Positions 6,334 through 12,695 of a stretch of DNA of 13,438 nt are shown piece after piece (position 1 is the stretch's first letter; the number at the start of each line of letters is the position of its first letter). Position numbers and translations under genes: made by a program. Below the pieces are notes generated by a model that was not told where the DNA came from, made no database searches, and saw only the letters and a program-made list of their open reading frames with translations. Origin of the DNA: Chloroflexota bacterium (GTDB lineage Bacteria > Chloroflexota > Dehalococcoidia > SM23-28-2 > RBG-16-64-32); the NCBI GenBank assembly GCA_005880075.1, contig VBJT01000027.1:1-13438 (forward strand), read 5' to 3'.

Positions 6334-7713
6334 CTAAGGCGGGCAGGGCCGTCCGAAATCGGCGGTCATCCTGGATACGTCAGTGATATCGATGAACGCG
6401 TCGGGCAGGTTCCCCCCGATGCCGTAGCGGTCAGGCGCCGGGGGAATTGGGACGCCGAAGTTGCCGGTAAGGAACGTGAGGTCCGTGATGTCCGAGAACC
6501 CATTGCTGTCGATGTCGGAGGGCCAGGAATTGGCTCCGCAGCGGGCGTTGGCCGCCGTCCCAACGACGGCCTCCACGCGATCGGGATAGCCGTCAGCGTC
6601 GGAGTCCTGGTTGGTGGCTTCGCAACCGTCCCAGGTGCCGTTGTTGTTGGCGTCCGGCACGTTCGGCGGCGTCGCTAGGTACATCACCATGATGCCCATC
6701 GCGTCGACAACCGGAAAGCCTGAAGTGTTGTTGTACTGCGTGTGCAGCCTGATGACGTCGCCCGGGCAGATAATCGACATCCGGTTGGTGATATTGCACG
6801 CGGTCATGCCCTGGATGTGATAACGGTTTGCGCCTCCGTCCTGCTGGTAACCGGCTTTCAGCGTTTCCGAGCTGGCGGAGACGGGATGGCCCGGCGTGCC
6901 GGGGCCTCCGGTCGGAAGGTAGACCGATCCCGTCCCGTAACCGGAAACGGAGGTGCAGATCCAGTCGTCGGGGCGGTCGCCGGCGCCGGTGTTGAACGCG
7001 GAGACGCTAATCCCATAGTCGTGGACGTGACCGCCCATGCCGATGATCTTGCCCTGCAGGGACATCGTGTAGTCGGCATGCATGCCGGAGTCGCCCGTAT
7101 GCTTGTCGCTGTAGAGAGTTGGGATCGTGTATTCCGAGTTCACATTGCTCGAGACGTCGAGCCATACAGGGACTGCGCTCGGCAGCGCGGTCGTCTGGTA
7201 GGTAACGTTAAGGCGGATCGCGACATGGCGCGCATTGCTGCCGCTGTTGTGGATGTGATAGTTCAGAATCCAGCTGCAGCCCGGCCCGATAAAATACCCG
7301 TAGCCGGGCGGGTCCTGGAGAATTGTTCGCTCGTTCCCGGACGCGATGATACGGTTGGTAAGGTTGCAGCCGTCGACGATGACGAAATGGTGCAGCCAGA
7401 CGCCGTCCGTCGTGCTGTTGTTGTTGTAGTTCGCGACAGTCCCGTCGGGGTGACTCGCATCGCCCTGGTAAATGAGCTCAGGCTCGAGCCTCGTGATCCA
7501 GCAATTGGTGCAGGGCAGCGAGAAGACAGTCTCTGTATTCTCAAGCGCCTGGTTGCCGCCGGGCACAGTGTATGAGCTGGGTGCCACAGGCCAGATCCAG
7601 GTGCTGGTTGTTGCCTCAGCGGCTTTCGGACCTTGAAGTCCGCCGCCTTCGCCGAAGGCAAATACAAGCAGCAAAGCGGCGATAGCAGCGACGAGTACGG
7701 CTATTCTTTTCAC
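6334..7713 (-). CDS. secreted copper type II (PHM/DBH-like) monooxygenase-like protein with dockerin-like C-terminus, copy 2
   Basis: The 459-residue exported paralogue of the downstream gene has a signal peptide at about 1-33 (hydrophobic 4-20). The putative copper ligands are all kept: His108-His109 (WLHH), H-I-H-N (153-156), GGHVHDYG (His229, His231) and Met339 in SGFPVVDAMG. The two copies share landmarks such as SGNERT, HIHNSG, EYTIP, GGHVHDYGI, Y-N-N and DAMGI, but differ widely elsewhere. A DSDADGYPD stretch (370-378) precedes the dockerin-like module (Cys392-Cys457). The GTG start is supported by GAGGGGG seven bases upstream. It is the first gene of an apparent operon (this gene, copy 1, LTD protein) and has a long 5' region with a predicted hairpin. 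The alternative is an unrelated His-rich extracellular metal-binding fold. The ordered HH / HxHN / HxH / Met pattern makes the copper monooxygenase superfamily the best reading. Confidence 0.72.
   Translation of the reverse strand: MKRIAVLVAAIAALLLVFAFGEGGGLQGPKAAEATTSTWIWPVAPSSYTVPGGNQALENTETVFSLPCTNCWITRLEPELIYQGDASHPDGTVANYNNNSTTDGVWLHHFVIVDGCNLTNRIIASGNERTILQDPPGYGYFIGPGCSWILNYHIHNSGSNARHVAIRLNVTYQTTALPSAVPVWLDVSSNVNSEYTIPTLYSDKHTGDSGMHADYTMSLQGKIIGMGGHVHDYGISVSAFNTGAGDRPDDWICTSVSGYGTGSVYLPTGGPGTPGHPVSASSETLKAGYQQDGGANRYHIQGMTACNITNRMSIICPGDVIRLHTQYNNTSGFPVVDAMGIMVMYLATPPNVPDANNNGTWDGCEATNQDSDADGYPDRVEAVVGTAANARCGANSWPSDIDSNGFSDITDLTFLTGNFGVPIPPAPDRYGIGGNLPDAFIDITDVSRMTADFGRPCPP
6343..6540 (-). 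repeat. dockerin-like module of copper-monooxygenase-like copy 2
   Basis: The encoded module runs from Cys392 to Cys457, with first loop DIDSNGFSDITD and partial second loop LPDAFIDITD. It is nearly the same as the module of copy 1, although the catalytic-domain parts of the two proteins have diverged much more. Confidence 0.75.
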
Positions 7714-7720
7714 GGACTTA

Positions 7721-7727
7721 CCCCCTC
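7721..7727 (-). promoter_or_regulatory. ribosome binding site of copper-monooxygenase-like copy 2
   Basis: GAGGGGG lies seven bases upstream of the GTG at 7713. It decides the choice of this GTG start, which also gives a standard signal peptide. Confidence 0.65.
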
Positions 7728-7768
7728 AGGCTTCGTTGGGACGGCTCATCAATTGTCCCTGAGTTCAG

Positions 7769-7830
7769 TGCAAAAGTCACTACCAAGAGGCCTGCCTGGA
7801 AAGACTTCGGTAGTGGACCCCCTTTTGGCA
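7769..7830 (-). promoter_or_regulatory. predicted structured 5' leader (62 nt) of the copper-monooxygenase operon
   Basis: The outer arms TGCAAAAG (7769-7776) and CTTTTGGCA (7822-7830) pair with one bulged base. The inner arms CACTACC (7778-7784) and GGTAGTG (7809-7815) pair perfectly, and AAG/CTT (7785-7787 / 7805-7807) extends the stem past a bulged base, closing a 17-nt loop. It lies 56 bases upstream of the GTG of the first operon gene. The pairing is visible in the sequence; being transcribed from the minus strand and acting as a regulator are inferences. The same hairpin would also form in a plus-strand RNA. Confidence 0.45.
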
Positions 7831-7902
7831 CTCTTCCCTTTTGCCGGCAAATCCCCCCGGCTCAAGGCCTCATCGCCGTGTCCCCGTGATGCCACGCATA
7901 CT

Positions 7903-7928
7903 TTGACACTCCGGAATTAACGTGTCAA
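7903..7928. promoter_or_regulatory. inverted repeat, candidate operator
   Basis: TTGACAC and GTGTCAA form a perfect 7-bp inverted repeat with a 12-base spacer. Each arm equals a -35 hexamer (TTGACA) on its own strand, but no good -10 stands at 16-18 bases on either side. It could be a dimeric regulator site between divergent genes. Confidence 0.35.
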
Positions 7929-7980
7929 GTCGCTTGGCCGGAATAGGGAGAAACTCAAAGCGCCAAAGGTTTAGGCGGAA

Positions 7981-7996
7981 ATAAACTTTAGTTTAT
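7981..7996. promoter_or_regulatory. AT-rich 16-nt palindrome, candidate operator
   Basis: ATAAACT-TT-AGTTTAT is a perfect 7-bp inverted repeat in a GC-rich context, 64 bases before the cohesin-like start. TATAGA (7994-7999), a possible -10 box for that gene, overlaps its right arm, which would fit a repressor-type site. The -35 position is poor, so this is tentative. Confidence 0.35.
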
Positions 7997-8047
7997 AGAC
8001 GCGCGTGCGGAAGGCGCCTAAGATGCGCTCAGGCCAGAGCCCGGCCC

Positions 8048-8054
8048 AGGAGGT
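8048..8054 (+). promoter_or_regulatory. ribosome binding site of the cohesin-like gene
   Basis: AGGAGGT, a near-perfect Shine-Dalgarno, lies five bases before the ATG at 8060. It supports this start, which gives a typical signal peptide. Confidence 0.75.
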
Positions 8055-8059
8055 GCGCG

Positions 8060-9109
8060 ATGGTTTCGCTGCGATTGCTCGCAGCCGCTGCGCTCGCATT
8101 GATTGCGAGTGCGGCGGGGCTTGTCATTCTGTCGGGGGCGTTTCGTACGGAGGCCGTCCAGTCTCCGCGGGTCAGCCTCGATATGGTGACGACAGGCAAC
8201 AGCTATTCCGATCCGGGCGCTGGCGGCAACAACAGCATGACGGTCGGCGCCATCGACCAGTGCGTGACCGAACCCCTAAATAATGCGGTCCACAACCGAA
8301 CGGAAAATCACCTCATCATCCAGAATGTGGAGGACCTGGCCGGCTGGCAGGTCCGCTTGAACTATCTGGCGAACAGAATGCGGCTTAACTCGTTCAACTC
8401 CACACCCTTTACCGACACGTACTCCTCGCAACCCGTCGGCTTTCTCAACCTGCCTCTTGACGCGGAGACGTTAGCGCACCGCGATATGATCGCGGCGTCG
8501 AGAATCGACCGGTACCCGGAAACTTCGGTCAACGTCCCCTCCCTTGCTGGCGCCACGACCATCGCGGTTTCAGACACCACTGGATTTGCCCCGGGGCAAA
8601 CGATAGGCATTGGGACGCCAGCCAACCGTGAGACCGGCAGAACCGTCTCAGCCGTGACGGCAAACCCCAAGCAAATAACGTTCTCTCCGGCGCTCGTGAA
8701 CGATCACTTGGGTCTTGCTACCGAGGTCGTCAACGTGACGGACCCAATGCCTCAGACGGCCCTTATCGGCGGTACCTACTTCGGCACCCAGACCCTCGCG
8801 GTCTCGCCGGACACCCCCCCGAAGTCAGTTCCCGACGACGCCTCTTACACCGCCAATACTGGCGGCGTGCTCGCAAACCTCGTCTTGCGTATCGAGCCCG
8901 ATCAAGGCGGGCAGGCCTCGCTGTTCATGAACCTCGACGACAACAGTCCTAACCCGCCCGGCAGCGCCGTCGTCGTCTTCAACGGCATCGGCACAACCGA
9001 GATCAATCTTGGGCCCGGCGCCCTCGGTGACGGCTTCGTCGGCGAGGCCGCGACTTGTGCCCCGCTCGACTGCACAACCCAGGAGCGACGGCGTCACGGA
9101 CGGCAGTGA
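8060..9109 (+). CDS. secreted cohesin-like domain protein, frameshifted before its dockerin-like C-terminus
   Basis: The 349-codon frame has a signal peptide at about 1-33 and an extracellular beta domain at about 37-333. The flow of VSLDMVTTGNSYSDPG, HLIIQNVEDLAGWQVRLNY, GGVLANLVLRIEP and LFMNLDDNSP fits a cohesin-like or carbohydrate-binding-like beta sandwich. A segment of about 70 residues (158-227, with GATTIAVSDTTGFAPGQTI) interrupts it and looks like a separate small beta module inserted between strands. The last residues, after LDCTTQ at about 341, are basic (ERRRHGRQ) and unlike the protein. The next frame continues at once with SDGVTDGSDNC, which is TSP3-like. One extra base near 9081-9086, or two missing, would join the halves into a single protein of about 580 residues ending at 9812. 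The domain family is tentative; export and the broken reading frame are well supported. Confidence 0.7.
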   Translation: MVSLRLLAAAALALIASAAGLVILSGAFRTEAVQSPRVSLDMVTTGNSYSDPGAGGNNSMTVGAIDQCVTEPLNNAVHNRTENHLIIQNVEDLAGWQVRLNYLANRMRLNSFNSTPFTDTYSSQPVGFLNLPLDAETLAHRDMIAASRIDRYPETSVNVPSLAGATTIAVSDTTGFAPGQTIGIGTPANRETGRTVSAVTANPKQITFSPALVNDHLGLATEVVNVTDPMPQTALIGGTYFGTQTLAVSPDTPPKSVPDDASYTANTGGVLANLVLRIEPDQGGQASLFMNLDDNSPNPPGSAVVVFNGIGTTEINLGPGALGDGFVGEAATCAPLDCTTQERRRHGRQ

Positions 9110-9812
9110 CAACTGCCAGCGCTGGCCAAACGCGGCCCAGAATCTGCCGCCCTGGCCTGTTCCTACCAACGACCCCGACTGCGACGGCTTCAGCAACGTC
9201 GTCGAGAGTTCCGCCGGCACCGACTCCCTCGTCCACTGTGGCGCGGACGCCTGGCCGGCCGACGTGAACAATGACACCTTCTCTGATATCTCGGATGTCT
9301 CAGCCCTGACGGCTTATTTCGGCTCTCCGGTGCCCCCCGCGCCCTATCGCTATAACATCGCGGACCCGCCGGACGGCTTTGTCGACATCACCGACATCTC
9401 CAAATTGACCGGTTTCTTCGGCGATAGTTGCATCCCCTGCGCCAACGACTTCGACTGTGACGCCGTCCTCAACGCCGCAGACAACTGCCCTAACTGGCCG
9501 AATCATGCTCAAAACCTTCCCCCCTGGCTTGTCCCCGCCAACGACCCCGACTGCGACGGCTTGAGCGCCGCCGTCGAGACCTCCGCCGGCACCAACCCCA
9601 TCATGCACTGCGGTACCAACGCCTGGCCTACCGACCTCAACAACGACGGTTCCTCAGATATCGCGGACATCTCGCCGCTGACTGCCAACTACGGCCGGTC
9701 TGTTCCTCCTGGCCCCGCCCGCTACGACATCGCCCCGGACCCGCCGGACGGCGTCGTCGACGTTCGGGACATAGTGCGGATGTACGGTTTTTTCGGAGAA
9801 ACGTGCAACTAA
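9009..9812 (+). CDS. C-terminal part of the cohesin-like gene: two tandem TSP3/dockerin-like modules in a shifted frame
   Basis: The open frame has protein-like sequence only from about 9084 (SDGVTDGSDNC); its first 25 codons are a shadow of the upstream gene. The only start at 9009 is a TTG without a Shine-Dalgarno, and no signal peptide is encoded, although all related modules here sit on exported proteins. It holds two copies of a unit: an Asp/Cys-rich TSP3-like stretch with SDNCQRWPN or ADNCPNWPN, a Q-N-L-P-P-W segment, N-D-P-D-C-D-G, then a dockerin-like module (Cys77-Cys141 and Cys201-Cys266 in this frame). The loops are DVNNDTFSDISD and DLNNDGSSDIAD. The best interpretation is the C-terminal half of the 8060 gene, separated by a frameshift. 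A sequencing error, a real mutation or recoding all remain possible. Confidence 0.7.
   Translation: MGPAPSVTASSARPRLVPRSTAQPRSDGVTDGSDNCQRWPNAAQNLPPWPVPTNDPDCDGFSNVVESSAGTDSLVHCGADAWPADVNNDTFSDISDVSALTAYFGSPVPPAPYRYNIADPPDGFVDITDISKLTGFFGDSCIPCANDFDCDAVLNAADNCPNWPNHAQNLPPWLVPANDPDCDGLSAAVETSAGTNPIMHCGTNAWPTDLNNDGSSDIADISPLTANYGRSVPPGPARYDIAPDPPDGVVDVRDIVRMYGFFGETCN
9084..9431 (+). repeat. tandem TSP3/dockerin unit 1
   Basis: The first of two tandem protein units of about 116 residues begins SDGVTDGSDNC and ends at the Cys of GDSC. It matches unit 2 in order and in many residues (NLPPW, NDPDCDG, ETS/ESS-AGT, CG-x-x-AWP). Confidence 0.75.
9444..9806 (+). repeat. tandem TSP3/dockerin unit 2
   Basis: The second unit begins NDFDCDAVLNAADNC and ends at the Cys of GETC. 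Its second loop is more divergent (VVDVRDIVRMYG), and its first loop has lost the aromatic residue (DLNNDGSSDIAD). Confidence 0.75.
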
Positions 9813-9935
9813 GAAGGCCGAGGCGCGAAGTCCCAGCTTCGCCGATGTGCCCACTGATAGATCGACGCTCGGACTACCTCGCGATGATGGACTTCGTCCA
9901 GTCAAATTGCTCGAATCGACCACCGCGTTAGCAAT

Positions 9936-9958
9936 GCCGTCCGCCAGAGGGCGGCGGC
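9936..9958. terminator. candidate hairpin between convergent genes
   Basis: CCGCC-agag-GGCGG, extendable by GCCG/CGGC with one bulged base, lies just downstream of the phosphatase stop (9965-9963) and 124 bases after the end of the plus-strand gene. It has no T-run on either side, so it is at best a weak or factor-dependent terminator for the convergent pair. Confidence 0.35.
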
Positions 9959-9962
9959 GAGC

Positions 9963-11213
9963 TCAGGTGCACCGCAGGCCAAATAGCGCAGTTAGCCGCG
10001 TGAGATCTCCAATGTCGACAAAACCGTCGGGCGGATCAGGGGCCACATTCACCCGGGCAGGGGCCGGCGGAACAGACCGGCCGAACCAATTCGCTACCTG
10101 CGTTATGTCAGTCATGTCAACGAAGCCGTCGGAATTCATATCGGGGGGCCACGCATTCACGCCACAACGCAAGCCGGGGTTCGTCCCGATTATTTGCTCG
10201 GCGGCGTCGGACCAGGTATCACCGTCGCGATCAGGAGCACGGCAATTATCGGACCCGCTATCCAGGATAGTGTTGGAAGTATCGACGAATTGCCACGAGT
10301 AACTGGCAGAACCTAACGTTAGCTTGATAATGCCCAGAACCGAAACCGCGAACTCTTGTCCGGGTTTCGTTTCGCTCACGGCATAAGTGTCGATCCCGCC
10401 GGTGCCCACGATGAAATGGCGAATCCCGGTGCCGTCAACGTCGTTTCCCGCGCGATTGTAGTGAGCGTAGCGGGCATAGAGATGATCATGCCCTTGAAGC
10501 ACCAAGTCAACGCCTCCGTCATACAGCATTTGCCACACATTTGGTGAGCCGCCGACCCCGTTGGCGAAGTTCCCCTCATCGTCAGTGTGGTTCGCGCTGG
10601 GTGCCACGATAGGACGATGCCAGTATGCCAGCGTGCAGTAATGCGAATTGGCTGCTAAGTCCGCCTGCAACCAGGCTTTCTGGGCGGCGTGGTCGCAGAA
10701 GTCGTAAGGTGTCCCGTTACATTCGCTGTTAAGGGCAATGAAATGCCAGTCCCCAAGATTGTAGCTGTACCAGCCTTCTCCCCGTCTCCCGGCCCGGCAA
10801 CTGTAATCGCAGAGCCCGCTGCCAGCTCCGTTGAAGTAGTCGAAGTAGCCGTTGCCATCAACGGAACATGCAGTGTCGTGCGCGTCGTGGTTACCGATGG
10901 CGGGCCGTGTCCGTAACAAGAAAACGCCCCAGGAGTTCGCGTAGTTGGACTCGAATCCTTCAGGACCGGTGAGACAGCCGTCCTGGTATTGGTTGTCTCC
11001 GAGGGTTATGACCTGAGCGTCGGAAGGTATCAGCGCCGCTGTGGAATTGTCTCCGTCGCCTGTCCCGCTGATATCACCCGCGCCCGCAACAATTGTGATA
11101 GCGCCCTGGGTTTGCTTCGCACTGAACGCCAGAAGCGCCGCGGCTAGCCCAATGCCAGCCAGCGCAGCCGATCTCTTCGTGAACCGATGCTCCATGACCC
11201 GTCGCGCGGTCAT
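9963..11213 (-). CDS. secreted calcineurin-like metallophosphoesterase with dockerin-like C-terminus
   Basis: The 416-residue exported phosphatase hydrolyses phosphate esters by family; its substrate is unknown. A signal segment covers about 13-37 (hydrophobic 16-30). All metallophosphoesterase metal-site blocks are present in order: GAGDIS (Asp47), LGDNQY (Asp73, Asn74), GNHD (Asn108, His109), WHRP (His199) and GHDH (His242, His244). The YSYNLGDWHFIALNSE block is typical of the purple-acid-phosphatase-like branch. A short PDRDGDTWSD TSP3-like stretch (327-336) precedes the dockerin-like module (Cys350-Cys415; loop DMNSDGFVDMTD). The start is uncertain: the ATG at 11213 has a weak ribosome site, and the ATG at 11195 (six codons later, MEHRFTKRS) also gives a good signal peptide. 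It is convergent with the cohesin-like gene and co-directional with the lipoprotein gene upstream (138-bp gap, where I see nothing distinctive). Confidence 0.9.
   Translation of the reverse strand: MTARRVMEHRFTKRSAALAGIGLAAALLAFSAKQTQGAITIVAGAGDISGTGDGDNSTAALIPSDAQVITLGDNQYQDGCLTGPEGFESNYANSWGVFLLRTRPAIGNHDAHDTACSVDGNGYFDYFNGAGSGLCDYSCRAGRRGEGWYSYNLGDWHFIALNSECNGTPYDFCDHAAQKAWLQADLAANSHYCTLAYWHRPIVAPSANHTDDEGNFANGVGGSPNVWQMLYDGGVDLVLQGHDHLYARYAHYNRAGNDVDGTGIRHFIVGTGGIDTYAVSETKPGQEFAVSVLGIIKLTLGSASYSWQFVDTSNTILDSGSDNCRAPDRDGDTWSDAAEQIIGTNPGLRCGVNAWPPDMNSDGFVDMTDITQVANWFGRSVPPAPARVNVAPDPPDGFVDIGDLTRLTALFGLRCT
9969..10166 (-). repeat. dockerin-like module of the metallophosphoesterase
   Basis: Cys350-Cys415 shows the same layout as the others: CGVNAWP, a full loop DMNSDGFVDMTD, a VPPAPARVNVAPDPP bridge, a partial loop DGFVDIGD and the final Cys. 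Confidence 0.75.
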
Positions 11214-11351
11214 CGGATAGGTGACAGCTTATCAGACGGTTACCTCTCACGCGAGCGACAACTGTGATCTCGCCACAAGCTGGTTTGTACGTCCTGTGCG
11301 CTGGCCCGCCCTCGTCGGTGAAAGCAGCGTCGGAAAAGGCTCGTACACCGA

Positions 11352-12629
11352 TTACTGAATGACCACGTCCTCGCCGACGGCGGAAAGGATGACGTCCCCG
11401 TCGCCGGCGTTCGGGCCCTTGCCGTAGACGTCGCACTCATCGCCGATCTGATCGAAGTCGGTGTCCTTTTGCACGCCGGACGGGTCGCCGCTGGGGACGA
11501 GCGGGCATAAGTCGCCCCGGTTCAGCGTCTGGTCGCCGTCCTGGTCGCCATTGGCGACGAGATCGTTCGGATCACAGGCAGCGTCGAGGCCGTCCAGGTC
11601 CGCATCGCCGTCGCCCGGAACGCGCGGGTTCCCGACGTTCACATCGAACGGGCAGGTGTCGAGCGCGTTCTCGATGCCGTCTCCGTCGGCGTCGCGCAGC
11701 CCGAACGCCGTCAGCGCGAACGTATAGCTCCCCGCCGGCGGGTTCTGCTGAAGCACCTCTCCGTTGTCGCCGGTGCCGCGCTCCTTCAGCGTCAGCGCGA
11801 AGGGATTGCACTGGTCCGTTATGACGGTCCGGCTGACCGTCGTTCGCGCGGTCGGAAAGTCCTGGAAGAGGATGACGAGCGTCTGCCCGCCGAGGTTCTC
11901 GAGCGGGCCGAAGAGCAGCGTCTGGGCGATCACCGGGATTCTCGCGATGGTCGCCAGGCCCACCTCCCTGCGGATGGGCTTGCGGCCGGCGAAGACGCGG
12001 TCGAGCAGGTTGGGGTACTTCTCGATGACATCGGGAAGGCCGTTGCCGTCCTTGTCCTGCTCGAATCCGTCGATGATGTTGCCGGCGTCGTCCACGAACG
12101 GGAAGACCTGCGACGTGTCGATGCTGGCATTCCGCATCGCGAAGGCCAGCGGGAACTTCGAATTGCAGGGCGCGTTCACGATTCCGAGCGTGGTCAGCCA
12201 GGTGAGCTCGCCCACGTTTGCCCCGAGCGGCAGGGAGCAGCTCGGCGTAATCCTCCAATCCTCCGGCACGGTGATCAGGAATGCCTGGAAGCTTGGCTGG
12301 TCCTCGGGCAGCATTACCTGATACGTGACGTCGGCGCTTGCACCCGCGGAGGCATCTCCGGCGGTGACGGCGAAGCTCGGATGGAAGTCGCCGAGCGTAG
12401 AAGCCCCCTTCGAGAGCTTGTCAAAGATCGTCTCTTCGCGGGGGGAAGTGGGCGGCGGAGTCTCGCATCCCGGGACGGTAGACGCGGTCGCCTCGGGCGT
12501 GGTCGCGGCAGAACGGGAGGCCGCCGGGGCTGGGTGATCGTCCGAGCAGGCGGCGAGGGCGAGAAGCGCGGCGGCAAGCAGGGCGAGAGGCGCCACGCGC
12601 CGGCGTCGTAGTCGGGGGCTATACGGCAA
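11352..12629 (-). CDS. lipoprotein with thrombospondin type 3-like calcium-binding repeats
   Basis: The 425-residue protein has an RLRRRR n-region, a hydrophobic core and a lipobox L-A-A-C with Cys28, so it should be lipid-anchored on the outer face of the membrane. A Pro/Thr/Ala/Ser linker follows (about 30-63), then an unrecognised domain (about 66-310) containing one EF-hand-like stretch DKDGNGLPD (192-200). TSP3-like Asp-rich repeats cover about 313-400 (DADGDGIENALDTCP, DADLDGLDAACD, DTDFDQIGDECD). It lacks the dockerin-like module found on its neighbours. The start is a TTG at 12629; the next in-frame GTG (12596) would remove all positive charges of the signal peptide, so I prefer the TTG. 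No Shine-Dalgarno is obvious. It is divergent from the next gene across 159 bp. The function is unknown; calcium binding and surface location are inferred from motifs. Confidence 0.8.
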   Translation of the reverse strand: MPYSPRLRRRRVAPLALLAAALLALAACSDDHPAPAASRSAATTPEATASTVPGCETPPPTSPREETIFDKLSKGASTLGDFHPSFAVTAGDASAGASADVTYQVMLPEDQPSFQAFLITVPEDWRITPSCSLPLGANVGELTWLTTLGIVNAPCNSKFPLAFAMRNASIDTSQVFPFVDDAGNIIDGFEQDKDGNGLPDVIEKYPNLLDRVFAGRKPIRREVGLATIARIPVIAQTLLFGPLENLGGQTLVILFQDFPTARTTVSRTVITDQCNPFALTLKERGTGDNGEVLQQNPPAGSYTFALTAFGLRDADGDGIENALDTCPFDVNVGNPRVPGDGDADLDGLDAACDPNDLVANGDQDGDQTLNRGDLCPLVPSGDPSGVQKDTDFDQIGDECDVYGKGPNAGDGDVILSAVGEDVVIQ

Positions 12630-12695
12630 GTTCGGTCCGCGTTCGAGTAGTGATGGTCTGAATTCTATGCGAGATGCGTCTTTTGCGCCGAACGC

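Larger units (their letters stand above)
7714..8059. other. divergent intergenic region (346 bp) with structured elements
   Basis: This is the only gene-free stretch over 300 bp. It separates the minus-strand copper-monooxygenase operon from the plus-strand cohesin-like gene, so both promoters should lie here. Seen in it: a bulged long hairpin (7769-7830), a TTGACAC/GTGTCAA inverted repeat (7903-7928), an AT-rich 16-nt palindrome (7981-7996) and the two ribosome binding sites. No promoter with both consensus boxes at normal spacing was found, and no known riboswitch class could be recognised by eye. Confidence 0.7.

Noticed and set aside
6742..7575. 277-codon open frame on the plus strand opposite copper-monooxygenase-like copy 2
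   Set aside because: It is fully antisense to a gene with a signal peptide, motifs and a ribosome site. Its own sequence is Val/Asp/Arg-rich without domain features, as expected from the GC-rich third-position shadow.
7714..8059. Cyclic-di-GMP (GEMM) or cobalamin riboswitch
   Set aside because: GCAAA-like fragments occur in the minus-strand RNA, but the conserved GCAAAGCC-type core and the B12-box layout are not present, so only an unclassified structured leader is reported.
9009..9083. Independent gene start at the TTG at 9009
   Set aside because: There is no Shine-Dalgarno and no export signal, and the first 25 residues are simply the shifted reading of the cohesin-like gene.
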